DNA of 64,000 nucleotides from Pedobacter cryophilus (GTDB lineage: Bacteria; Bacteroidota; Bacteroidia; Sphingobacteriales; Sphingobacteriaceae), in the NCBI RefSeq assembly GCF_005116455.1, contig NZ_SWBP01000001.1, positions 620,001-684,000 on the forward strand. Direction: 5' to 3'. Within the stretch, counting starts at the first letter, position 1. Each line of letters opens with the position of its first letter. The notes beneath the pieces are model-generated. The model worked only from the letters and a program-made list of their open reading frames with translations. It was not told the origin of the DNA and did no database searches. Shown piece after piece: positions 9,264 through 17,046 of the stretch. Made by a program: the position numbers and the translations under genes.

Positions 9264-11099
9264 ATGAAAACCTATTTTCGCTTATTATCTTTTGCAAAAC
9301 CCATAGGAAAATTTGCTTCTCCATATTTCTTATTTACATTATTATATGCCTTATTTAACACCGTAGTTTTTTCTTTATTAATGCCTGTTTTAAATGTTTT
9401 ATTTAAGCAAGGAGAAAACACAAGTAAAAAGATAGATCAATTGCCTCATTTTGATTGGACATTTCAATACTTTTCTGATCTTTTTAATTATCATTTCAAT
9501 TCTTACATCCAAATAAATGGACAAAAAGGGGCCTTAATTTTTGTAGCCATATCTTTAGTTTTATGTGTGTTTTTAAGCAACGTTTTCAGATACCTGTCTC
9601 AAAGGATAATGGAAAACTTGAGAATTTACACTTTATTAAACCTAAGAAAGTCTGTTTTTGAGGCCGTAACAAGATTACATCTTCACTTTTTTAATAGTGA
9701 AAGAAAAGGAGATATTATTGCAAAAATAACCTCTGATGTGCAGGTAGTCCAGTTTTCTGTAACCAATACACTCCAAGTTATTATTAGAGAACCACTGTTA
9801 ATTATTGGCTACCTATATCTTTTATTCACAATTTCTGCCCAACTCACTTTATTTACCCTTTTACTACTTCCTGTTTCGGGTTTAGTAATTGGGCGAATTG
9901 TAAAAAGTTTAAGAGCCCAAGCTTCTGAATCTCAAAACTCATTTGGAGTAATGGTGAGCTATGTTGACGAAGCCATTAGTGGAATGCGTATAGTTAAAGC
10001 CTTTAATGCCTTACCGTACATTCACAACAAGTTTAATTCAGAAAACAACAAGTATTCTAATATTAATAAATCAATTGCCAGAAGGCAGCAAATGGCTTCT
10101 CCAGTATCAGAATTTTTAGGAGTACTTACCCTTTCCGGAATTTTAATTTACGGCGGTTCATTAGTTTTTGAAAACAATTCAGACATTACTGCCGCGGGTT
10201 TCATTACTTATATAGCTGCCTTTTCACAATTACTTCGTCCGGCTAAAGCTATTTCAGACTCATTTAGCAATATTAATCAAGGGTTAGCTGCTGGGGAAAG
10301 AGTTCTGGACTTAATTGACACCAAACCGTCTATTGAAGATGCTAATAACGCTGTAACTATTGGCGAGTTTAAAGCTGAGATTAGTTTTAATCATGTTGAT
10401 TTTTTTTATGGCGAAAAACAAATATTACAAAACATCAACCTCACTATCCCGAAAGGAAAAACTGTTGCTTTGGTAGGTCCATCGGGTGGAGGAAAATCAA
10501 CTTTATTAGATCTTATTCCTCGGTTTTCTGATCCAAAATCTGGGAATATCCAAATAGATGGAATTGACATCAAAACCGTTAGTCAAAATTCTTTACGTAG
10601 TTTAATGGGTATTGTTAATCAAGAATCTATCCTTTTTAATGATACCATTTACAACAACATAGTTTTTGGAAGAGAAGGATTTACACTAGAAGAGGTTGAA
10701 AAAGCAGCAAAAATTGCAAACGCACATGAATTTATTATTAAAGCTGATGAAGGATATGAGACCAACATAGGCGATAGAGGAATCAAACTCTCTGGAGGAC
10801 AAAAACAACGTATTTGTATCGCAAGGGCTGTTTTGGGCAATCCGCCTATCATGTTATTAGACGAAGCGACATCAGCCTTAGATACCGAATCCGAAAAATT
10901 GGTACAAGATGCTTTAGATCATTTAATGCAGAACCGAACAACTTTGGTAATTGCACATCGCTTAAGTACCATTCAAAAAGCTGATTTAATTGTAGTGTTA
11001 GAAGCCGGAAAAATTATAGAAGCTGGAAGTCATGAAGAGCTTCTTCAAAAAGGAGGCCTTTATCAAAAATTGATTTCTATGCAAAGTTTCGAGTCTTAA
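9264..11099 (+). CDS. MsbA-like ABC exporter (fused permease and ATPase)
   Basis: A 611-residue half-transporter: six membrane helices in residues 1-330, then a nucleotide-binding domain. Walker A is GPSGGGKST (about 404-412), the Q-loop is NQESILF, the signature is LSGGQKQR, Walker B is IMLLDEATSALD and the switch His is in IAHRLST, so the ATPase is complete. Organisation and neighbours match MsbA-type lipid A-core flippases or related glycolipid exporters. Function in moving the cluster's glycolipid across the inner membrane is inferred from context. It is the last gene of the cluster; no strong terminator follows directly. Confidence 0.87.
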   Translation: MKTYFRLLSFAKPIGKFASPYFLFTLLYALFNTVVFSLLMPVLNVLFKQGENTSKKIDQLPHFDWTFQYFSDLFNYHFNSYIQINGQKGALIFVAISLVLCVFLSNVFRYLSQRIMENLRIYTLLNLRKSVFEAVTRLHLHFFNSERKGDIIAKITSDVQVVQFSVTNTLQVIIREPLLIIGYLYLLFTISAQLTLFTLLLLPVSGLVIGRIVKSLRAQASESQNSFGVMVSYVDEAISGMRIVKAFNALPYIHNKFNSENNKYSNINKSIARRQQMASPVSEFLGVLTLSGILIYGGSLVFENNSDITAAGFITYIAAFSQLLRPAKAISDSFSNINQGLAAGERVLDLIDTKPSIEDANNAVTIGEFKAEISFNHVDFFYGEKQILQNINLTIPKGKTVALVGPSGGGKSTLLDLIPRFSDPKSGNIQIDGIDIKTVSQNSLRSLMGIVNQESILFNDTIYNNIVFGREGFTLEEVEKAAKIANAHEFIIKADEGYETNIGDRGIKLSGGQKQRICIARAVLGNPPIMLLDEATSALDTESEKLVQDALDHLMQNRTTLVIAHRLSTIQKADLIVVLEAGKIIEAGSHEELLQKGGLYQKLISMQSFES

Positions 11100-11149
11100 A
11101 TCAATATTAAGCTGACTCTTACTTTTTGCATTAACGATAGTAGTGAAAA

Positions 11150-11216
11150 TCCTTTTTGTTTTTCACAAAAAGATTGTAACGGATAGCGTAGCCTGTCCCG
11201 ATTTTTCATCGGGATT
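11150..11216 (+). repeat. Hairpin-rich intergenic element
   Basis: Two stem-loops in tandem after the ABC exporter: CTTTTTGT/ACAAAAAG (11152-11159 / 11165-11172) and TCCCGAT/ATCGGGA (11196-11202 / 11208-11214), both with the loop TTTTC. The bases between read GATTGTAACGGATAGCG. From memory, similar units are scattered between genes in Flavobacteriia and Sphingobacteriia. It may also serve as the terminator of the glycan cluster. No coding potential. Confidence 0.55.
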
Positions 11217-11261
11217 AAAACGCCCAAATTATCAATTTTAAATTCTCTTAAATTTCATTTA

Positions 11262-11360
11262 TTTAGTGCCTTGAGCGTGTCCTTACACGCCGGGCTATTC
11301 ATTACAAGTCCTCATTCCGTTGCACTTCATTGTGGGCTTTCCATTACTATCCCTTACGCA
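11262..11360 (+). repeat. Intergenic repeat, family member A
   Basis: Contains the hairpin GCGTGT-CCTT-ACACGC (11275-11290) followed by GGGCTATTC, AGTCCT and a terminal TCCATTACTATC. The same ordered words (GGGCTATTC, AGTCCT, TGCAC, ACTATC) recur in minus-strand orientation at 59252-59370. No open reading frame fits. The 330-base gap between the ABC exporter and infB thus holds two repeat-like elements and the infB terminator. Confidence 0.5.
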
Positions 11361-11378
11361 AAAAAACCTAAAAACTAA

Positions 11379-11412
11379 AAAAGCCATTCAGCATATAAAC
11401 TGAATGGCTTTT
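11379..11412 (-). terminator. Intrinsic terminator of the rimP-nusA-infB operon
   Basis: A perfect 13-bp stem, AAAAGCCATTCAG (11379-11391) with CTGAATGGCTTTT (11400-11412), and an 8-base loop. The A-rich left flank gives a U-rich tail on minus-strand RNA. It lies 18 bases after the infB stop. Confidence 0.88.
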
Positions 11413-11429
11413 ATTCATTTTATTTGAAA

Positions 11430-14400
11430 TTAAAGTTTCCTTTTCACTTCTACTTGTTCGTAAGCTTCAACTATATCACCTTCTTTAATATCATTAAAGT
11501 TTTTGATGTTTAATCCGCACTCATAACCTCTGGCTACTTCTTTAACATCATCTTTAAATCGTTTCAACGAAGCCAATTCACCTGTATAAACTACAACACC
11601 TTCACGTATAATTCTGATTTTACTATTTCTACTAATAGTACCATCTAACACCATACAACCTGCAATAGTACCTACTTTAGTGATTTTGAAAGTTTCTCTA
11701 ATCTCTACGTTAGCAATAATTTTCTCTTCAAATTCTGGTGCCAACATACCTTCCATTGCTGCTTTAATCTCATCTATTGCTTTGTAAATAATAGAATATA
11801 ACCTTACATCAATTTCTTCGGCTTCGGCTAATTTACGAGCACCCGCTGATGGACGAACCTGGAATCCAATAATGATCGCATCTGAAGCGGTTGCTAATAA
11901 AACATCTGACTCGGAAATTGGACCAACTGCCTTATGAACAATTTTAACCTGAATTTCTTCAGTAGATAATTTTTGTAATGAATCTGATAATGCTTCCACA
12001 GAACCATCCACATCACCTTTAATAATGATGTTTAATTCTTTAAAGTTACCAATCGCTAAACGACGACCAATTTCATCTAAAGTAATGTGTTTCTGAGTTC
12101 TTAAACCTTGCTCTCTTTGTAATTGTAAACGCTTGTTAGCAATTTCACGAGCTTCTGGTTCGCTATCTACACCATTAAAACGATCTCCCGCTTGTGGCGC
12201 ACCTTGAAAACCTAACACCTGAACTGGTGCTGCTGGACCAGCAGATTCTACTCTGGTTCCTCTTTCATTATATAAAGCTTTTACTCTACCGCTGTAAGCG
12301 CCTGCTAAAATAGGGTCACCAACTTTCAAAGTTCCGGCTTCTACCAAAACGGTAGCAACATAACCTCTACCTTTATCTAATTGTGCTTCTATTACGGTAC
12401 CCACAGCTCTTTTATTAGGATTAGCTTTTAATTCTAATATCTCAGCCTCTAGTAATACTTTTTCTAATAATTTATCGATGTTAAATCCTGTTTTGGCAGA
12501 AATTTCTTGAGTTTGATATTTACCGCCCCACTCTTCAACCAAAATATTCATTGCAGATAACTGCTCTCTTATTCTATCGGCATTAGCGCCTGGCTTGTCA
12601 ATTTTATTGAAGGCAAAAACCATTGGAAGGTTTGCTGCCATAGCATGGTTTATTGCTTCTCTTGTTTGAGGCATCACGCTATCATCTGCAGCAATTACAA
12701 TAATGGCAACATCAGTTACCTTAGCTCCACGAGCTCTCATCGCTGTAAAGGCTTCGTGACCAGGTGTATCTAAGAAAGTGATACTCTTGTCTCCGTCTAC
12801 CATTACTTCATAAGCTCCAATATGCTGTGTAATACCTCCGGCTTCACCAGAAATTACATTTGCTTTACGAACAAAATCTAATAAAGATGTTTTACCATGA
12901 TCTACGTGACCCATTACAGTAACAATTGGAGAACGGGGAACTAAATCTCCTTCTTCATCTGCTTCCTCTAAGTTTATTTCTTCTTCCTCGGCACCAACAA
13001 ATTGTATTTCATATCCAAATTCATCAGCAACAATTGTTAAAGTTTCTGCATCTAATCTTTGGTTAATAGACACGAATAAACCTAAGCTCATACAGGTTGC
13101 AATAATTTCAGTAACAGAAACATCCATCATAGTAGCCAACTCATTTGCTGTAACAAATTCTGTTGTTTTTAATACTTTAGATTGCATTTCCTCTGCCGCT
13201 GCTCTTTCTTCTGCAGTGGCTGCTACATCATCACGTTTTTGTCTACGTAACTTAGATCTCTGAGCAAATTTACCAGATTTCCCTGCTCCGCTTAAACGGG
13301 CCAGTGTTGCTTTAATTTGATCTTGTATTTCTTTTTCTGTTGGTTCTGCTTTTGGAGGAACTGGTTGCCCTCTTTTATGTGGAGGTCTAGCATTCTTGTC
13401 AGCTCCTGCTCTGTGAGCTGGGGCATTCCCACTTCCGGCTCCGGCACCGCCGCCAGCTGGTCTGTTATGTTGAAAACCGCCTGGTGTACCTGTAGTTTGT
13501 TGTTGACCTGGTGTGCCAACTCCTGGACGATTACCGTTACCTCCTGGTGCTGGTTTACGCTTACGTTTTCTTTTGCTATCTGCTGTATTTGGGTTTGAAG
13601 AAGAAGCAACCGGTTGATCTTTCTTTTTATTTACTGGTAATTCAATTCTACCAACAACTTTAGGACCTGTTAATTGCTTTGCCTTTGCTCTAATTACTTC
13701 GTCATCTTCAACTACTGCTGTAGCTTCAACAACTGGAGTGATGATTATTGGCGCTATTTCAGTTTTTTCAACTTCTTTAACTTCCGTCTTTACTGGCTGC
13801 TCAGCTACAATTTCAACTTTAGGTTTGTCTTCTTTTACAGGTTGAGGAATAACTTCTTCAACCTTAGGCGCTTCAACTATAATTTCTTTTGGCTTTTCAA
13901 CTACAACTTCTACCTTTTCCACCTCTTTAACTGGGGTAGGTACTGTTGGTTTTGAAACTTCTTCAACTTTTTCTTCTTTAGCTCTTTTATCAGGACGAGT
14001 TTTAGAATTTAAACTACCAAGGTCAATTTTTCCTACAATTTTTACTCCTGGGTTACTAGAAGTATCTGCTTTTGGAGCTGCAGGAGGAGCAATATTTACA
14101 ACAGGCACAATAACTTCCTCAGCAATTACTACTGGTGGTTTTGGCGTTGAACCTGTGTTTTTAATCAAAATCTCCTCTTGCTCTTCATCTTGACGATGAT
14201 GAGTTGGTTGTGGGGCATCATGCTTTTCTATAACAACATTAGCGTCATCACGACGTATCTTGCCAATCACAATACTTTTAGCTTCCTCTCTAAGGATTTT
14301 ATCCCCTTGATATTCTTTCAAAAGGGTACCATACATTTCGTCGGTAAGCTTTGTTGTTGGACGGGCTTCAACTTTAAAGCCTTTTCCATTCAAAAACTCA

Positions 14401-14471
14401 GCTATGGTTCCGAGACCAATGTTTAGTTCTTTTGCAACTTTTAATATTCCTAAATTTTTGTCTTCTGACAT
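11430..14471 (-). CDS. infB: Translation initiation factor IF-2
   Basis: A 1013-residue GTPase that places initiator fMet-tRNA on the 30S subunit and promotes 50S joining. An IF2_N domain at the extreme N-terminus is followed by a long Pro/Val/Glu/Lys-rich tract (about 85-290), a basic Gly/Asn/Pro-rich linker (to about 400), a second IF2_N-type domain, then the G domain from about residue 515: [17 protein letters not shown] and NKIDKPG. Domains II to IV follow to the conserved C-terminus. It is longer than the E. coli protein because of the low-complexity N-terminal part. Third gene of rimP-nusA-infB, 63 bases after nusA, with a possible internal promoter in that gap. Confidence 0.97.
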   Translation of the reverse strand: MSEDKNLGILKVAKELNIGLGTIAEFLNGKGFKVEARPTTKLTDEMYGTLLKEYQGDKILREEAKSIVIGKIRRDDANVVIEKHDAPQPTHHRQDEEQEEILIKNTGSTPKPPVVIAEEVIVPVVNIAPPAAPKADTSSNPGVKIVGKIDLGSLNSKTRPDKRAKEEKVEEVSKPTVPTPVKEVEKVEVVVEKPKEIIVEAPKVEEVIPQPVKEDKPKVEIVAEQPVKTEVKEVEKTEIAPIIITPVVEATAVVEDDEVIRAKAKQLTGPKVVGRIELPVNKKKDQPVASSSNPNTADSKRKRKRKPAPGGNGNRPGVGTPGQQQTTGTPGGFQHNRPAGGGAGAGSGNAPAHRAGADKNARPPHKRGQPVPPKAEPTEKEIQDQIKATLARLSGAGKSGKFAQRSKLRRQKRDDVAATAEERAAAEEMQSKVLKTTEFVTANELATMMDVSVTEIIATCMSLGLFVSINQRLDAETLTIVADEFGYEIQFVGAEEEEINLEEADEEGDLVPRSPIVTVMGHVDHGKTSLLDFVRKANVISGEAGGITQHIGAYEVMVDGDKSITFLDTPGHEAFTAMRARGAKVTDVAIIVIAADDSVMPQTREAINHAMAANLPMVFAFNKIDKPGANADRIREQLSAMNILVEEWGGKYQTQEISAKTGFNIDKLLEKVLLEAEILELKANPNKRAVGTVIEAQLDKGRGYVATVLVEAGTLKVGDPILAGAYSGRVKALYNERGTRVESAGPAAPVQVLGFQGAPQAGDRFNGVDSEPEAREIANKRLQLQREQGLRTQKHITLDEIGRRLAIGNFKELNIIIKGDVDGSVEALSDSLQKLSTEEIQVKIVHKAVGPISESDVLLATASDAIIIGFQVRPSAGARKLAEAEEIDVRLYSIIYKAIDEIKAAMEGMLAPEFEEKIIANVEIRETFKITKVGTIAGCMVLDGTISRNSKIRIIREGVVVYTGELASLKRFKDDVKEVARGYECGLNIKNFNDIKEGDIVEAYEQVEVKRKL

Positions 14472-14502
14472 TTACTCTTCTATTTCTAAGCTATATTTAT
14501 AA

Positions 14503-14531
14503 CAAAAGTACGTTTAGTTACCGCAAAACAA
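14503..14531 (-). promoter_or_regulatory. Possible internal promoter before infB
   Basis: On the minus strand TTG (14531-14529), an 18-base spacer and TACTTTTG (14510-14503) match TTG-N17-23-TAnnTTTG. It lies in the 63-base nusA-infB gap, with a predicted start near 14496, about 25 bases before the infB ATG. This may allow infB to be expressed separately from the upstream genes. Sequence match only. Confidence 0.4.
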
Positions 14532-14534
14532 AAA

Positions 14535-15770
14535 TTATTCGAACTCAGAACGTAAAATTCCAAGCACTTCTTCCACAGTTTCTACTTCTAAATCAGTACG
14601 TTTTACTAAATCAGCAGCAGATAATGCTAAAACACTTTTTGCAGTATCTAAACCTATTTTCTTCAATTCATCTATTACCCAACTTTCAATTTCATCAGAG
14701 AATTCTTCTAAATCTACATCTTCTTCTTCTTCTGATGATTCACGATATACGTCAATTTCGTATCCGGTCAATTTTCCTGCCAATTTGATATTATGACCAC
14801 CACGTCCGATTGCTAATGAAACCTGATCTGGCTTTAAATAAACTGCGGCTCTCATGGTTTCATCATCTAATTTAATAGAAGTGATTTTTGCAGGTGATAA
14901 TGCTCTTTGTATATATAATGAGATGTTATTGGTGAAGTTGATCACATCTATATTCTCATTTCTTAATTCTCTTACAATTCCGTGAATACGAGAACCTTTC
15001 ATTCCAACACAAGCTCCAACCGGATCAATTCTATCGTCATAAGATTCTACAGCCACTTTTGCTCTTTCTCCTGGCTCACGAACTATTTTTTTGATGGTAA
15101 TTAAACCATCAAAAATCTCTGGAACTTCTAATTCAAATAATCTTTGTAAGAATTCTGGAGCTGTTCTAGAAATAATAATTCTTGGATTGCTGTTTAGCAT
15201 TTCTACTTTAAGAACTACCGCTCTTACGCTATCGCCTTTTTTGAAATAATCAGCAGGTATTTGCTCTGTTTTTGGTAAAATCAGTTCGTTACCTTCATCA
15301 TCTAAAACTAAAGTTTCTTTTTTCCAAACTTGGTAAACTTCTCCGGTTACTATTTCACCAACTCTATCTTTATAATTTTTGAAAATTTCGTCTTTTTCTA
15401 GTTCTAGAATTTTTGAAACTAAGGTTTGACGAGCTGCCAAAATGGCTCTTCTTCCAAAACTTTCTAAAGTAATTTGCTCAATAAAATCATCGCCAACTTC
15501 TAAATCTGGATCTATTTTGTGGGCGTCTAATAATTCAATTTCCAAATCATCATCTTCAGAAAAACCATCTTCCATTACAGTTCTTGTTCTCCAAATTTCT
15601 AAATCTCCGTTATCTGGATTTACAATCACATCACAATTTTCATCGTTACCAAAACGCTTACGTAGCATGCTACGAAAAACTTCTTCCAGTACGCTTATTA
15701 CTGTTGGTCTGTCAATATTCTTGAAGTCTTTAAACTCCTGAAAAGAATCAATTAAATTAATGCTGCTCAT
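14535..15770 (-). CDS. nusA: Transcription termination/antitermination factor NusA
   Basis: A 411-residue RNA polymerase-binding factor. The N-terminal RNAP-binding domain (about 1-130) is followed by an S1 domain (about 133-200, GEIVTGEVYQVWKKE) and two KH domains: DPVGACVGMKGSRI holds the first GxxG-type loop and SLAIGRGGHNIKLA the second. The C-terminal region is acidic. It modulates pausing, intrinsic termination and rRNA antitermination. Start ATG lies 33 bases after the rimP stop; order rimP-nusA-infB is the widely conserved bacterial operon. Confidence 0.96.
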   Translation of the reverse strand: MSSINLIDSFQEFKDFKNIDRPTVISVLEEVFRSMLRKRFGNDENCDVIVNPDNGDLEIWRTRTVMEDGFSEDDDLEIELLDAHKIDPDLEVGDDFIEQITLESFGRRAILAARQTLVSKILELEKDEIFKNYKDRVGEIVTGEVYQVWKKETLVLDDEGNELILPKTEQIPADYFKKGDSVRAVVLKVEMLNSNPRIIISRTAPEFLQRLFELEVPEIFDGLITIKKIVREPGERAKVAVESYDDRIDPVGACVGMKGSRIHGIVRELRNENIDVINFTNNISLYIQRALSPAKITSIKLDDETMRAAVYLKPDQVSLAIGRGGHNIKLAGKLTGYEIDVYRESSEEEEDVDLEEFSDEIESWVIDELKKIGLDTAKSVLALSAADLVKRTDLEVETVEEVLGILRSEFE

Positions 15771-15803
15771 TTTGTGTCATTGATATTTTCTAAAATTAAT
15801 GCT

Positions 15804-16268
15804 CTATTTGAATGATACAACCACTTTTACTTCGATAATATCATTTCTATTTATTACTTTTTCTACTGAAGTACTTTTTTTACCTTTTTCTTTTACTGTT
15901 TCTAATAAAGTGATGGTTTGTGCATCAGAAGCCAATAGTGTCCCTTCTGCTTTCTTACCTTCAGGTAACTTTACTTCTACATTTCTTCCTATATTTTTTT
16001 GAAATTGCCTGTCTAAAATTAATGGTGTATCCAAACCTGGCGAGCTTACTTCTAAAGTATAGGCTTGATCTATTAGGTTTTCTTCTTCTAAATGAAACCC
16101 AACATGACGACTTACTAATGCGCAATCATGAATGCCAATGCCATTATCGCCATCTAAAAGAATGGTAACCTTTATATTATTTACTACTTTAATTTCTACA
16201 ATAAAAAGATCGGGCCTATCTGCTAATTTCTCTTCTATTAAGGCTCTTATTCTCTTCTCTACACTCAT
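15804..16268 (-). CDS. rimP: Ribosome maturation factor RimP
   Basis: A 154-residue protein needed for 30S subunit maturation. The start at MSVEKRIRALIEEKL is preferred over an in-frame ATG 13 codons upstream because the longer version would read through a perfect stem-loop and the N-terminus chosen here aligns with the family. Conserved features include the N-terminal alpha/beta domain with DCALVSRHVG and LEVSSPGLDTPL, followed by a C-terminal SH3-like domain. First gene of rimP-nusA-infB. Confidence 0.93.
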   Translation of the reverse strand: MSVEKRIRALIEEKLADRPDLFIVEIKVVNNIKVTILLDGDNGIGIHDCALVSRHVGFHLEEENLIDQAYTLEVSSPGLDTPLILDRQFQKNIGRNVEVKLPEGKKAEGTLLASDAQTITLLETVKEKGKKSTSVEKVINRNDIIEVKVVVSFK

Positions 16269-16293
16269 CAAATATTGCTTTTTGATACAAATA

Positions 16294-16322
16294 GAAAGAG
16301 GGGACAATGTGTCCCCTCTTTC
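16294..16322 (-). promoter_or_regulatory. Perfect 5'-leader stem-loop of the rimP operon
   Basis: GAAAGAGGGGACA (16294-16306) pairs perfectly with TGTCCCCTCTTTC (16310-16322), leaving a 3-base loop. It lies just downstream of a good minus-strand promoter, so the RNA would begin within a few bases of the stem. The bases following it on the minus strand (TATTTGTATC) are not a proper U-tract, which weakens a pure terminator reading. It could protect the 5' end, act as an attenuator, or bind a regulator. Confidence 0.6.
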
Positions 16323-16331
16323 GAATCAATG

Positions 16332-16361
16332 CAAATGTAAGGAAATTTTATTTATTTTCAA
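16332..16361 (-). promoter_or_regulatory. Promoter of rimP-nusA-infB
   Basis: On the minus strand TTG (16361-16359), a 19-base spacer and TACATTTG (16339-16332) match the Bacteroidota consensus closely. The -33 element sits inside the palindrome CAAGTACTTG (16359-16368), and TTGATCAA (16366-16373) overlaps it, so a dimeric regulator could bind here. The predicted start is near 16325, giving a leader of about 57 bases that contains the stem-loop. Confidence 0.65.
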
Positions 16362-16424
16362 GTACTTGATCAAATTATCCTTTTCAAAATCTCACTAAAG
16401 CTTTGATTTAAAGAACATAAGAAC

Positions 16425-17045
16425 TCATAAAACACTACCGGCAACACTATCTATAAAAATACTGATGGCTTGTGGATATAATGCAATTGTGATGATTACT
16501 CCGGCCAAAGCGCCATAAAAATGTGCATCGTGATTGATTCCATCATTTGCTTTTCTGCCGGCATAAGAGGTATAAACCAAAAACAAAAAGCCGTATAAAA
16601 CTGCTGGAATTGGAATTGGAATAGGAAAGATGATCAATTTTGTCATCGGTGAAAACATAATAAAACTGAACACGATGGCACAAACTGCCCCCGAAGCACC
16701 TAAACTATTGTACCAAAAATGGTCTTTATGTCTAAAAACAGAAGGTAAATCGCTCAAAATTAAACTCAAGAAATACAATAAACCAAATTGCCAATGCCCA
16801 ATAGTACGTTCTAAATTAAAAGCAAAAAAGTAATAGGATAGCATATTAAAAATCAGATGTGACCAATCTTTGTGGATCAGTCCACTGGTAATTAACTGGT
16901 ATACATTTTTTCCTTTAGCCACACTGTAAGGATGAAGCATAAATTTACCGTAAGTACCTTCATCATAAAAAGCGTAAATACTAGTGATAATGGTAAATAA
17001 AAATATAAGTGCCGAAACCGGAGTTTCGTTAAATATTTCCTGCAT
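16425..17045 (-). CDS. Rhomboid-family intramembrane serine protease
   Basis: A 206-residue membrane protein with about six helices. The catalytic Ser is S119 in NSLGASGA and the catalytic His is H175 in HFYGALAG (HxxGxxxG), so the Ser-His dyad is intact. The helix-1/2 region contains NMLSYYFFAFNLER. Rhomboids cleave transmembrane substrates in the lipid bilayer; the substrate is unknown. The start ATG lies immediately after the stop of the M14 peptidase gene, so the two are co-transcribed and probably translationally coupled. Confidence 0.93.
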   Translation of the reverse strand: MQEIFNETPVSALIFLFTIITSIYAFYDEGTYGKFMLHPYSVAKGKNVYQLITSGLIHKDWSHLIFNMLSYYFFAFNLERTIGHWQFGLLYFLSLILSDLPSVFRHKDHFWYNSLGASGAVCAIVFSFIMFSPMTKLIIFPIPIPIPAVLYGFLFLVYTSYAGRKANDGINHDAHFYGALAGVIITIALYPQAISIFIDSVAGSVL

Positions 17046-17046
17046 A

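Noticed and set aside
13292-13955. Overlapping open frames on both strands inside infB (about 93-105 codons)
   Set aside because: They arise from the low-complexity Pro/Val/Glu/Lys-rich and Gly-rich coding of IF-2; their translations are biased (Phe/Trp/Cys or Gln rich) and have no start context.
16269-16307. Upstream in-frame ATG adding 13 residues to RimP
   Set aside because: The extension runs into the perfect stem-loop and does not fit the family N-terminus.
16294-16322. Hairpin as the terminator of the rhomboid operon
   Set aside because: It lies more than 100 bases past the rhomboid stop, has no good U-tract on that strand, and falls immediately downstream of a strong promoter; a leader element is more likely, although dual use is not excluded.
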